DNA from: a virus
IMG/VR virus record: IMGVR_UViG_3300036770_001924
Coordinates: 1 to 37,418 of that record
DNA length: 37,418 nucleotides
Strand: one strand, 5' to 3'
The notes under the pieces are model-generated. The model had not been told where the DNA came from and made no database searches. It saw only the letters and a list, made by a program, of their open reading frames with translations. A program made the position numbers and the translations under genes. Of this stretch, positions 12,503-21,838 are shown piece by piece; the stretch's first letter is position 1, and every line of letters begins with the position of its first letter.

Positions 12503-14257
12503 TTGCGGTCGCTTGACGAAATCGTAGAACTGTACCACCAGCGCAGGCTGGCGGCTGGACCTGTTCATGAGCAGATGCGCCGTGTGCGCGACCTCGCCAA
12601 CGGTGACGTCGTGGTGCCGCTCAACGAGTTGGACCGCAATGCCAAAACGAACGTAGCGAACCTGCTCGTACAAGGGCTGGATCAGATGTCGATGCGCGTG
12701 TCCTCCACGATGCCATCCCCCTACTTCCCTCCCGTGAAAGAGGGTTCTGAGAACGCTAAGAAGATGGCGCGTATGCGCAAAAAGGCGATGCTTGGTTTCT
12801 GGGATGAGAACAAGATGCAGATGAAACTGCGTCGCCGCGCCCGACACCTCCTCGCCTACTCGTCCGCACCAGTGTTCATCAAACCCGATTTCGCCACGTT
12901 GACTCCGAAATGGGTGGTGCGTAATCCGTTGGACACGTTCGCTGCCCCGATGGAAGACGACGATGTAGTTCCAGAGAACTGCATCTTCACTTCCCGTGTC
13001 ACCGCATCATGGCTGTTGAAGAACTATGGGCCGATGGTTGCGGACCAGTTGCGTTTCGGTCGCGTTGACTCCGACTCCCGCTACACGCTTCTGGAATACG
13101 TGTGCGCAGACTCAATGCAACTCGTCGTTCTCGGCGCAGAAGACAACCCAGAACTGTCAGCATCCGAGCGTGCAGGTTTGGAAGCGATTCTTCTTGAAGC
13201 GATCCCGAATCGTGCCGGTATCCCACTCGCAGTGGTTCCGCAGCGCATTACTCTTGATAAGCCGCGAGGCCAGTTCGATGGCGTGCTTGGCATGTACTAC
13301 ACGCGTGCGCGTTTGCAAGCGTTGACGGAGATTGCGATTGAGCGCGGCATTTTCCCTGAGGAATACTTGGTTGCTCGCCCTGGCGAGAACCCTGAGATTC
13401 TTCAACTTGCTGATGGCAAGTCGGGAATCCTCGGTGTCGTCAAAGGTGGCGACATCCAGCAGCTGCAACTAAATCCTGGCTACAAAACCGACACAGCCCT
13501 TGACCGTTTGGAACGCCAAGAACGTCTTGAAGGCGCGATACCTGCCGAGTTCGGCGGCGAGTCCGCAACCAACATCCGAACCGGTCGACGAGGCGAAGCC
13601 GTCCTGTCTGCGACGGTGGATTACCGTGTGCAAGAAGCACAAGAAACCTTCGCCAACTCGTTACTGCATGAAGATAAAATCGCAATCGCACTAGAGAAAG
13701 CGTATTGGGGAGAACAGCCCAAAACGTTCTTTTTGAGTGGTCGTACGACACAGGGACAGGAAACGTACACGCCGAACAAGGTGTGGCAAACCGACTTCCA
13801 CTACGTCGCATACTCGGCTGCTGGCTCCGACGTGAACTCGCTCATCATCGGCTTAGGTCAACGCCTCGGTGTTGGTTTGATGTCGAAAGAGTCAGCTCGT
13901 GAAGCAGACCCACTTATCTCCGACCCTGACTTGGAGCATGATCGCATCATCGCAGAAGGCGTCGAATCTGCGCTCCTGCAATCCATTCAGCAGCAGGCCG
14001 CTAACCCTGAAGGTCCGTACCAGCCAGACGATCTCGCATACCTCACCAAACTCGTTGTCGAGCAAGATGTTCCGCTGTTTGAGGCGGTGGCTAAGACTGA
14101 TGAGCGTGCCCGCCAACGTCAAGCTGAGGCGATGCCTGCTGGTTCGCCTGAGACGATGCCAGGGTTGGCGATGCCAGGTATGGGTGCTGAGGCACCAGTC
14201 GCAGCACCAGCAGGCCCGCCACCTATTGAGGCTCTACTAGCGCAACTGGGGGCGTAA
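12503..14257 (+). CDS. portal protein
   Basis: 584 aa from TTG 12503, with an AGGGGG ribosome binding site upstream. The N-terminal region is typical of phage portals: a helix (LDEIVELYHQRRLAAGPVHE), RDLANGDVVVPLNELDR, then NLLVQGLDQMSMRVSSTMP. The middle has the NPLDTFAAPMEDDD and LAVVPQRITLD segments. The later part is helical (AIPAEFGGESATNIRTGRRG) and the C-terminus is Met/Pro/Ala-rich. The dodecameric portal forms the DNA channel and docks terminase and the tail. Gene order (TerL, small gene, portal) supports the call. The TTG start is accepted because no ATG or GTG fits the conserved N-terminus. Confidence 0.82.
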   Translation: MRSLDEIVELYHQRRLAAGPVHEQMRRVRDLANGDVVVPLNELDRNAKTNVANLLVQGLDQMSMRVSSTMPSPYFPPVKEGSENAKKMARMRKKAMLGFWDENKMQMKLRRRARHLLAYSSAPVFIKPDFATLTPKWVVRNPLDTFAAPMEDDDVVPENCIFTSRVTASWLLKNYGPMVADQLRFGRVDSDSRYTLLEYVCADSMQLVVLGAEDNPELSASERAGLEAILLEAIPNRAGIPLAVVPQRITLDKPRGQFDGVLGMYYTRARLQALTEIAIERGIFPEEYLVARPGENPEILQLADGKSGILGVVKGGDIQQLQLNPGYKTDTALDRLERQERLEGAIPAEFGGESATNIRTGRRGEAVLSATVDYRVQEAQETFANSLLHEDKIAIALEKAYWGEQPKTFFLSGRTTQGQETYTPNKVWQTDFHYVAYSAAGSDVNSLIIGLGQRLGVGLMSKESAREADPLISDPDLEHDRIIAEGVESALLQSIQQQAANPEGPYQPDDLAYLTKLVVEQDVPLFEAVAKTDERARQRQAEAMPAGSPETMPGLAMPGMGAEAPVAAPAGPPPIEALLAQLGA

Positions 14258-14632
14258 ATGAGTGACACTGCATACAACCAGGGACCAGCGATGATGGCTG
14301 CCCGCGGACAAACATACGGCAAACGCCAAGAACAGATGCAAGCACAGCAGGCTGTTCCGATGCGTCGAGCGCAAGGCGACACTTCTGCTGCGCAGGCAGC
14401 GAAAGAGTTTGCTCGCCCGATGCCGTCTGGTTCTCTGTTTGCGCCAACGGCACGCCCAACCGAACCGATCACTGCTGGCGCACCGTTCGGGCCTGGCCCT
14501 GGCCCCGCTGCGGCTGGTATCCCAATGATTACACCGGAACAGCAGGCGGTTCAGCAGTTGCGTCAGATTGCGGTCGTGTACCAGTTGGATGATTTGTTGG
14601 ATGCGGTTGACGCGTACGGAGACGAACTGTGA
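14258..14632 (+). CDS. hypothetical structural-block protein (124 aa)
   Basis: ATG 14258 follows the portal stop directly, and its stop overlaps the next GTG (GTGA). The protein starts with Gln/Met/Ala-rich low-complexity sequence (AMMAARGQTYGKRQEQMQAQ), has a Pro/Gly-rich middle (APFGPGPGPAAAG) and ends with a short helix (QQAVQQLRQIAVVYQLDDLL). The end resembles short helical tails of head-associated proteins. It could be a partner of the giant protein it overlaps. Confidence 0.55.
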   Translation: MSDTAYNQGPAMMAARGQTYGKRQEQMQAQQAVPMRRAQGDTSAAQAAKEFARPMPSGSLFAPTARPTEPITAGAPFGPGPGPAAAGIPMITPEQQAVQQLRQIAVVYQLDDLLDAVDAYGDEL

Positions 14633-17600
14633 GATGGGAAGCGAACCTAGACCCGCTTTCTAACGACGTCTACCTCAAAAAGAATCAGGGTGCCGCGCCC
14701 GATGCGTTTGTTGCACCTGATGTTGCTTCGAATCTTGCGCGAGTAAAACAGCGTGCCGGCTGGTTGTCGCCGCAGACGCAGATGGCTTTGGCGAAAGTCA
14801 ACGCTACGAACGAAGTGATTGATGCTGCTGGACGTTTGAAGGCTAAGCAGATTGCGGAGGCGCAGGTTGCACCGGATACTCGGTCGATCAAAACGAAGAT
14901 TTATGACAATGTGAAAGCGACGTCGCGGTGGGCTACTGCGGCTTTGAACTTCCTGCCCGAAACAACGCAAGGTGCGCTGGCGCAGTTGTTTGATGAGAAC
15001 GATGACATTGACGGATGGTTTATTCAGACGTCGTTGGGCACGATGATTGAGAACCCAGAGTTGCGTGGCGAAGGATTTTTCCTTTCCGAGGAAGGCATGA
15101 AGAAGCAGGCGGAACGCGCCCGCCGATACCGCGGCACCATCAACGGCTCAGCATGGACCGTGGGACGTGGCGCAGCAAACCTCGTCAACCTGCAACCAAA
15201 CACAAAACCGTACAACATCCTGTCCGGTGTCCTCGATGCGATGGTGATGATAAAAGCCGATCCGACAGGCCCAGTCACCAAAACAATTAGCCGCATCAAC
15301 AAGTCAAAAAACATGGTGCCGCTACTCACGAAAGCAGACATCGCACCAGAAATCACGAACTTGATGGAAGAAGCTGGTGTTGCACAGAACTCGCTTGGTG
15401 TCACCGTCAACGGCCAAAAGTTTTTGCAGTTCTGGGAACAGAACAAGCGGGCATCCGCCCTCGTTGACCGTCTGGTTAGCGAAAAGTCGGCGGTGAAAAT
15501 CGCTGACGAAATCTTTGACGGGCAACTTGACAACGAGATTGTGGCTCGTCTCGCTGACGCCGGCAACAGGGAAGAAGTGATTGACGCTTTGGCTGGCGGA
15601 TGGGTGATGGAGGACGGCGCTTTGTTCCGAGACATCCGCCGCTACCAGCGACCTGTGGCCCGCGCACTTGCCCCTGTGCAAGCGGTTGGTGACATCGTGC
15701 AAAAGATTCCTATGGTGGACGGAATCCGCAAATCACGCTGGTTCACCCAGATGCCCGACAACACCATCGTCGTCAACGGTACTGATGAAGACAACCGTAA
15801 AGCGGCAACAAACATCATTCGTTTCCTGCGCACCGCAAACGTGGACCAGGAAACTGTGGACATTCTTGGCGACCGAGCAATCCGCACGTTCCGTCAGGGG
15901 GCGACTGCTGCCGACAAAAAAGAAGTACTTGATCTGTTCAATACCACCGTGAGGTCTGCGTTGACCGCAAACGGCATGGATGTCGCGCTTGCGGACGACA
16001 TGATAAAGAAAGCCAACGAAGGTATTGACAGCATCCGCGCATACATGTTGAACCGCGAAGGTCGGGTCACCGACAACAAGATGTTCTCATTCCTTGCCAA
16101 CACCAACCACGATTATCTGCCAGCTGAAGAAATTGAGGCAATGGTCGAAGCCTTCGGCAACCCGCAGAACCTTGTCATCAACGGCCCGTTGGAGTTGTCT
16201 GAACTGTTGAACCGAGTCCATTTCCTGCCTGATGTGCGCGAGATTCGCCGCGCCACCAGCAACCCGTGGCTTTCGCGGATTACCAACGTTCGAGTGGCAT
16301 CCAAGTCAACTAAACGCGCTTTCACGGTCATCAAACCAGAACTGAAAGACGCCCACGACCAAGCAGTCGCCCGTCTCGCCGCGATAGCAGACCAGTATCC
16401 GCGCAAGTCCACGATGCCGCAAACCATCGCAGAAGAAGTTGTCACTCTCCAAAAAACGGTTGAGGACTCGAAGACGACGGTGATGCGCCGAGTCAACACA
16501 GGCGAACAGCGTGCAGCAATACAAGCGATTGAGCAGATACAGAACAGGATTTGGAAACCGCTTGCACTCGCCACCGGTGGATACGTGATGCGAAACAGCA
16601 TGGACGCCCAAGTTCGAATGGCGTTCGGCGGACTCAATTCGGCAATCACCCACCCATTTGAATACATCATGTTGGTGTTAGGCCAGTCGCAGCGTCGCAC
16701 AATCCGAGGCGACGTCATGGTCGGCTATGGGCAGACAGGCAAAATCTGGAACCGTATCGTCAACGGAACCAGCCGACTGTTAGGCGGCGACAAACTCGAT
16801 CTCATCGCGGAAGCCGACCAAACGACGATTGAACAAGCGTTGCGCCAAAACCTTCGTTTCGGTCTACGCGAACAAGGCATTGACGCACCTGACGCAGGTG
16901 AAATCTTGCGCAAATCAGGCGCTTGGCAACGCGCTACCCGCGCAGACGTCAACGGTTTGGAGTTCCACACCGACGGTGTGATGAACAACGGCGCCCTCAT
17001 TTTCGGTGACGAACTACAGAAGATTGCCGCGGAACATCTGTCATCTGGCGGTGACGCCAACGGTGCGGTTGCCCGACTCGTTGCGTACGCCAAATCCCGC
17101 CAAGACCTCCTTGACGAAATTGAATCTATTTACCAAAAAGGGTTGTCGGTCGTTGATCCTGCTACCGCCGAGAAATACAAGGTGCAAGGTTTCAAGCCGT
17201 TCAACCAGATGAACCGCGACGAACTCGATACTTTCTTGCAACAGCACATGCGCCGCATCGTCGTCGGCAACGTAGAAGTCCAGACAGGGAACCTGCCGGA
17301 CATGTTGTTTATGTCGGCGTTCAATCAGATACCTGTGACGACCGTGGAGAACGGTGTCGTCAAGCGTGTGCCGACTCTGGAACGCGCTGTAGACGATTTG
17401 GTGCTAGTCGGCAAAGAGGAAACCCCGCGTGTCGGTTCACTGGTGCAGATTGGTGAAGAACAGGTCGGCGTGGTAACAGCTTTCCGTGACGAGGTTGGCA
17501 CGATGCTTGACCCGTTCGCGGACGATTTGCCAGAAGTCCGCAACACTCTGGCCGTTATCACCCCAGTCACAGGTGAACTTGCGTTCGGCACGAATAGTCA

Positions 17601-19545
17601 GGGCGTCGGCGCGTCACGCCGCCTCGTGCGCAACATGCCGCTATGGGATGACGTCTCAAAGACAGGTTTGCCGCCAGTCGTAAAACGCGAAATCATGAAA
17701 CGGGAAGCCGACGAAAAAGAAGCCCTCTTTTCGTTCGCCACAAAAGAAATGGACAAGTTCACCAACTGGTTCTTCGGGGAACTTTACGCCAAAGCCACCA
17801 ATGTCCTTGACCGATCACCAACCTTCCGCCAGTTCTACGCACAAATCATCGCTGAACAAGCAGACATGCTCAGCCCAGAAGAAGCCGAAAAACTCGTCTC
17901 ACAAATCAGCAAGAGTGCAAAAGCATTGGGCATCAACGAAGCCCAGTATCTCGGCAGCAAGGAAACATGGAACGCGCTCAAAGCATCCCGCATGACCCCA
18001 GGCACCGCCACCGCACAAGAACTCGATGACTACGCCCGCTTCATGGCACTCGAAGAAACCAAAGGACTGCTGTTTGACGCATCAAACCGCACCAACCTTG
18101 AGGACGCGTTGCGCATCATCATGCCGTTCGCCCCAGCTTGGCGCGAAGTGTTGGGCACCTACATCGGCTTCCTCAAAGGAAACCCAATCGGTACCGCCCG
18201 ATCCTTCCAACGCGTCTACACCGGTGCCCTCGGCGCCGACGTCGATAACGACGGTCGCGGGTTCTTCTACTCGGACCCGACGACTGGCCAAAAGATGTTC
18301 GCCTTCCCAGGGTCGGGTACGCTCGCCAAGATTTTTACTGGCGTGAACGCACCGCTGGAAGCACCAGTGAAACGATTCTCGCAGGGCATCAACGCGTATC
18401 CGTCGCTTGGACCGATGATGCAGGTCGCCGCATCAGCTTTGCCTGACCGCCCCGAACTTGACGAAGTGAAAGAGTTCCTGTTGCCTTACGGCGAAAAAGG
18501 TTTAGGTACTGCGTTCAATCCTGTGCCGCAGTGGACCGACAAGTTCATCCAAGCAATCCGCGCCGACACCGGCAAACTCGACAACGTATTCGGCAACACC
18601 TACGTCGAGACGCTTAGGGCATTGTCGGCGTCAGGCGACTACGACCTAGATGACCCGAACTCGCTCAACCAGTTGTATGCCGACGCTAAATCGAAAGCCC
18701 GAATCTTGACGCTGATGCGTGCCGCATCACAGTTCTTGGGACCAACCGCCGGTGCGACCGAGTTCAAGATTCCCACCGAACAGGGCGACATGTTCGTGTC
18801 GGCGCTCGTCAAAGAGTTCTACGACCTGCAAGCCAAAGACTATGACACGGCTGTGCCGAAGTTCTTGGAGTTGTACGGCGACGAAGTAACCCTCTATGTG
18901 GCGTCTAAGACCCGTTCGTTGCAGGAAGGTTTGGAGGCGACCGAGGAGTTCTCTGATTGGGAACGCCGCAACGGTGACCTGTTGGCTCAATACTCCAACA
19001 CCGCCGCCTATCTCGCCCCAGCAGGCTCAGAGTTCAATTTCACTGTTTGGCAGCGCCAGTTGCAGCAAGGGAAACGTGAGCGTTTGACGGATCGAGAAAT
19101 CGTTGAGATTGCCCAGCAGCGCATCGGTTCATCCAAGTTCCGTGCCGCCCGTCGACTCGTCGGCCCGTACCCGAATGAAACCCAAAAGAACCTGTTGCGC
19201 CAGTACCGCGAATACCTGCACAGCCAGTATCCAGGTTTCCCGCTGAAAGCAGAGTTCACGGTCGGCAAGTTTGAGAACGATGTTGAAGAACTTCGCAACC
19301 TGATAGCGGACCCGCGTGTCGCAGACAACCCAACAGCTAAAGCAGTCAGCGAGTATTTGCAGTATCTCGATCAGGCTGTCGGCATCTATGTGTCGCGTGG
19401 CGGGCAGCCGTCGGGTTTCGCTACGGCGAAGTCTGCGGCAGCTCTGAGGGACGCTATGGCTAGTATTGGTGAAGCGTTGGCGCAACGGGAGCCAGGATTC
19501 TCCCGCGTGTGGCAGCGCCTATTGGCACAACAGGTTGAGGACTGA
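14629..19545 (+). CDS. giant virion-type protein (1638 aa), candidate internal/ejected protein
   Basis: The longest gene in the window, with a GTG start in a GTGA overlap. Mostly helical and Ala/Asn/Asp-rich. No transglycosylase, peptidase or polymerase motif is visible. The C-terminal third has distinctive segments (IIMPFAPAWREVLGTYIGFL, DVDNDGRGFFYSDPTTGQ, LLPYGEKGLGTAFNPVPQW) and ends with charged helices. Proteins above 1000 residues in a podovirus-like head block are usually internal virion proteins ejected into the host, or large polyvalent proteins. A tape measure is less likely because no major tail genes flank it. The place between portal and scaffold is unusual for T7-like internal proteins. 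The first third uses many G/T-ending codons and the rest more C/A, so composition changes inside the gene. Confidence 0.6.
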   Translation: MRWEANLDPLSNDVYLKKNQGAAPDAFVAPDVASNLARVKQRAGWLSPQTQMALAKVNATNEVIDAAGRLKAKQIAEAQVAPDTRSIKTKIYDNVKATSRWATAALNFLPETTQGALAQLFDENDDIDGWFIQTSLGTMIENPELRGEGFFLSEEGMKKQAERARRYRGTINGSAWTVGRGAANLVNLQPNTKPYNILSGVLDAMVMIKADPTGPVTKTISRINKSKNMVPLLTKADIAPEITNLMEEAGVAQNSLGVTVNGQKFLQFWEQNKRASALVDRLVSEKSAVKIADEIFDGQLDNEIVARLADAGNREEVIDALAGGWVMEDGALFRDIRRYQRPVARALAPVQAVGDIVQKIPMVDGIRKSRWFTQMPDNTIVVNGTDEDNRKAATNIIRFLRTANVDQETVDILGDRAIRTFRQGATAADKKEVLDLFNTTVRSALTANGMDVALADDMIKKANEGIDSIRAYMLNREGRVTDNKMFSFLANTNHDYLPAEEIEAMVEAFGNPQNLVINGPLELSELLNRVHFLPDVREIRRATSNPWLSRITNVRVASKSTKRAFTVIKPELKDAHDQAVARLAAIADQYPRKSTMPQTIAEEVVTLQKTVEDSKTTVMRRVNTGEQRAAIQAIEQIQNRIWKPLALATGGYVMRNSMDAQVRMAFGGLNSAITHPFEYIMLVLGQSQRRTIRGDVMVGYGQTGKIWNRIVNGTSRLLGGDKLDLIAEADQTTIEQALRQNLRFGLREQGIDAPDAGEILRKSGAWQRATRADVNGLEFHTDGVMNNGALIFGDELQKIAAEHLSSGGDANGAVARLVAYAKSRQDLLDEIESIYQKGLSVVDPATAEKYKVQGFKPFNQMNRDELDTFLQQHMRRIVVGNVEVQTGNLPDMLFMSAFNQIPVTTVENGVVKRVPTLERAVDDLVLVGKEETPRVGSLVQIGEEQVGVVTAFRDEVGTMLDPFADDLPEVRNTLAVITPVTGELAFGTNSQGVGASRRLVRNMPLWDDVSKTGLPPVVKREIMKREADEKEALFSFATKEMDKFTNWFFGELYAKATNVLDRSPTFRQFYAQIIAEQADMLSPEEAEKLVSQISKSAKALGINEAQYLGSKETWNALKASRMTPGTATAQELDDYARFMALEETKGLLFDASNRTNLEDALRIIMPFAPAWREVLGTYIGFLKGNPIGTARSFQRVYTGALGADVDNDGRGFFYSDPTTGQKMFAFPGSGTLAKIFTGVNAPLEAPVKRFSQGINAYPSLGPMMQVAASALPDRPELDEVKEFLLPYGEKGLGTAFNPVPQWTDKFIQAIRADTGKLDNVFGNTYVETLRALSASGDYDLDDPNSLNQLYADAKSKARILTLMRAASQFLGPTAGATEFKIPTEQGDMFVSALVKEFYDLQAKDYDTAVPKFLELYGDEVTLYVASKTRSLQEGLEATEEFSDWERRNGDLLAQYSNTAAYLAPAGSEFNFTVWQRQLQQGKRERLTDREIVEIAQQRIGSSKFRAARRLVGPYPNETQKNLLRQYREYLHSQYPGFPLKAEFTVGKFENDVEELRNLIADPRVADNPTAKAVSEYLQYLDQAVGIYVSRGGQPSGFATAKSAAALRDAMASIGEALAQREPGFSRVWQRLLAQQVED

Positions 19546-20342
19546 TGACAGACACGGCAAATCAAGGTACTGAGCCAGTAGACCAAGATTTCGCAGCCAT
19601 CCTGCAAGCAGCCGGCCAGCAGCAGGATGACAAGAACATCCTCGGCAAAGACTTCCCATACGCAACTCGCACAGTTACCGGCATCAAGCCTGGCTTGGAA
19701 CAGATCGCGTTCCCCGACATCAAACGTACTGGCAGTGTTGACCGCCCGATGCGTTACGGCGGGCATCTTTTGGTTGACCAGAACGGCAACATTGCCCGCA
19801 ACCCGTACGATCCTGTGAAGGAGTCGCGGGTTGAGTTGACGAAGATTGCTGGTACTGCGGTTGGTTCGTCGGTGTTGAATCTGTTGGCTTCACGCGGCTA
19901 TTACGGGGTGAACGGGAAACCTTCGCAGTCGGCTTTGGCTGGTACGCGTTTTGAGCAGAAGGATTTGCAGGCGATGGAAGACCTGCTGTATTACGCGAAC
20001 TCTCGCGGTTCGACGTGGGAGCCGTTGATTGCTGAGCTTGCGGTGATGCCGGCGGTGCAGGGCACTGGTGGCGGTACACGGGTTCGTGTCACATCGGCTG
20101 AAGATTTGGGTGTGTATTTGCGTGAGGAGTCGTTCCGACAGTTGGGTCGCAATTTGACGAAATCGGAGTTGCAGCAGGCGATTAGCAACATTCAGAATCA
20201 GCAGCGTCAGCGTGCGGTGTCTGCGCAGGATGCGCCAGCCGTGCAAACTGCCGCCCAGATGCAGGTGGCTGGTGTTGACCCAAATCGTGCGGCTGCGATG
20301 CGTCTTGGTCGAGCGCTTGAGTTGCTGGTGAGTGGGCAGTAA
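19545..20342 (+). CDS. hypothetical head-block protein (265 aa)
   Basis: ATG 19545 overlaps the giant gene's stop (TGATG). Residues 10-60 are Gln/Asp-rich. The middle has FEQKDLQAMEDLLYYANSRG, and the C-terminal half is helical with EESFRQLGRNLTKSELQQAI and a Gln/Ala-rich tail. The TKSEL/SNIQNQQR helices resemble the helical C-termini of virion-internal proteins. It probably forms a complex with the neighbouring long proteins. No enzymatic motif seen. Confidence 0.6.
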   Translation: MTDTANQGTEPVDQDFAAILQAAGQQQDDKNILGKDFPYATRTVTGIKPGLEQIAFPDIKRTGSVDRPMRYGGHLLVDQNGNIARNPYDPVKESRVELTKIAGTAVGSSVLNLLASRGYYGVNGKPSQSALAGTRFEQKDLQAMEDLLYYANSRGSTWEPLIAELAVMPAVQGTGGGTRVRVTSAEDLGVYLREESFRQLGRNLTKSELQQAISNIQNQQRQRAVSAQDAPAVQTAAQMQVAGVDPNRAAAMRLGRALELLVSGQ

Positions 20343-21838
20343 TGGCGTTGCAGGACGATCTCAAGAAGGCTGAGGCGGCGCTCGCTGACCCGAAAGTCAA
20401 GTCGTTCACCTATCAAGGCAAGCGTTACACGCTTACCCAGTTGCGTGACGAACTAATTCCGAGCCTCAAGAAAGCAATCCAGGCCGAGCAGGAAGCCGAA
20501 ACGCAAGCCGGAAGAATTATTGCAGGTAATCAAGCCGAGGTCGATCGGGCACGCAACCGTGTTCAGGATGCCCAAGAAATCGTTACCCGTGACCGAAACG
20601 CGTTCGCCAAAAACAACCTGAGCGAACAAGAACTTACCGCGAGTGAGCAGCGTTTGGCGCAAGCACAAGCAGCCCTCAACGCCTTGACTGGCGCAGCCAC
20701 TGTTCCAACGGTTTCAGCAACAAACGTCGCTGGACCGAACGTGCGTGTCGGAGTTGGCAGAACCGCCACCCCACGCGTCACAAGCACACAGACCGGCGCA
20801 GTCACAACCACCACCGAAACCGAACCAACTACAACCACCCCAACAACCACCACTGGCGCAACTACTGGCGCCGCACCTGCAAAGACCAAGAAGAAAAAGA
20901 AGGCCGCCGCACCAGCAGGCACTGGCCCAATGGGAATCACCGACGCGTTGCGAGCAGAAATCCGTACCCTGTTCCCGCAGTTCGCATCCAGTTTTGATGG
21001 CGGCGAAAACGAACAACAGTTCGTTGACTTCTTCGGCAGCGACCTCGTAACAGTTCTGGTCAAAGCCGCCTCAGAGGACGCGTACGGACAGTTGGAAACC
21101 GATGCCGAGGTTGCGGCGTTCAAACGCGACGTCGAGAACACGGCTTACGGTCAGCGCACCAACCAGTTTGAGCAGGACTTTGATTTCAGCCCAGGGACAC
21201 AGGCCGAAAAGATTCGCGTCAAAAAGAACGAGATAACCAAGCAGTATGCCGATCTTCAGTTGGACATGCAGCAGTTGGACACGATTGCCCGCGATGCCGC
21301 CCGCAAAGGTTGGAGTGGAGACGACCTCAAGTTCGCTGTCTACTCCTACGCTTATGGCGCTAAACCGACGACTGCGATGCAATCAGAACTTGCGGACCGT
21401 ATCCGCAACGCCGGTCGAGCCTACGGCTACGTCGTGTCGGATGCCGAGTTGAAAGCCGCTTTGACGAACACCCCATACAACGGAATGATGGTCACCGAAG
21501 CCTCTATCTTGCAGAAGGCGCAACGTACCGCCAAAGGCCAGTATGCGCATCTCGCGGACCAGATTGACGCAGGCGTTTCGCTTGATGACATCTTCTACAA
21601 CTACAAGGCTTATGCCGCCCGCACGCTAGGTGTTGACCCGTCGGAGATTGACTTCGTGAATGATCCGAAGTGGGCTGAGGCGTTCGGTAGCAAAGAGCAG
21701 GGCCAGTTGTCGTTGAATGATTGGTTGTTCAAAATCAAGTCGGATAAACGGTACGGGTATCAGTTCACGCCGCAGGCGCAGGAAGAAGTGTCCAGTATTG
21801 TTTCTTCTCTGGAAAAGGCTTTCGGGTTCCGTAAATGA
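20342..21838 (+). CDS. coiled-coil / Thr-linker virion-type protein (498 aa)
   Basis: ATG 20342 in a TAATG overlap. Residues 1-120 form a coiled coil (LKKAEAALADPKVK..., QAEVDRARNRVQDAQEIV). Then comes a low-complexity Thr/Ala/Pro linker with TTTTETEPTTTTPTTTTG and a basic patch (KTKKKKKAAAP), about residues 155-195. A C-terminal folded region of about 300 residues includes YADLQLDMQQLDTIARDAA, HLADQIDAGVSLDDIFYNY and FGSKEQGQLSLNDWLFKIKS. The layout of coil, flexible Thr linker and helical domain fits an internal or ejected virion protein. The Thr-rich linker could also be an O-glycosylation target given the glycosyltransferases downstream; that is speculative. Confidence 0.6.
   Translation: MALQDDLKKAEAALADPKVKSFTYQGKRYTLTQLRDELIPSLKKAIQAEQEAETQAGRIIAGNQAEVDRARNRVQDAQEIVTRDRNAFAKNNLSEQELTASEQRLAQAQAALNALTGAATVPTVSATNVAGPNVRVGVGRTATPRVTSTQTGAVTTTTETEPTTTTPTTTTGATTGAAPAKTKKKKKAAAPAGTGPMGITDALRAEIRTLFPQFASSFDGGENEQQFVDFFGSDLVTVLVKAASEDAYGQLETDAEVAAFKRDVENTAYGQRTNQFEQDFDFSPGTQAEKIRVKKNEITKQYADLQLDMQQLDTIARDAARKGWSGDDLKFAVYSYAYGAKPTTAMQSELADRIRNAGRAYGYVVSDAELKAALTNTPYNGMMVTEASILQKAQRTAKGQYAHLADQIDAGVSLDDIFYNYKAYAARTLGVDPSEIDFVNDPKWAEAFGSKEQGQLSLNDWLFKIKSDKRYGYQFTPQAQEEVSSIVSSLEKAFGFRK

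Noticed and set aside
14629-19545. Tape measure protein as identity of the 1638-aa protein
   Set aside because: It lies between portal and scaffold, not after tail tube and chaperone genes, and none of those tail genes is evident; kept only as a less likely option.
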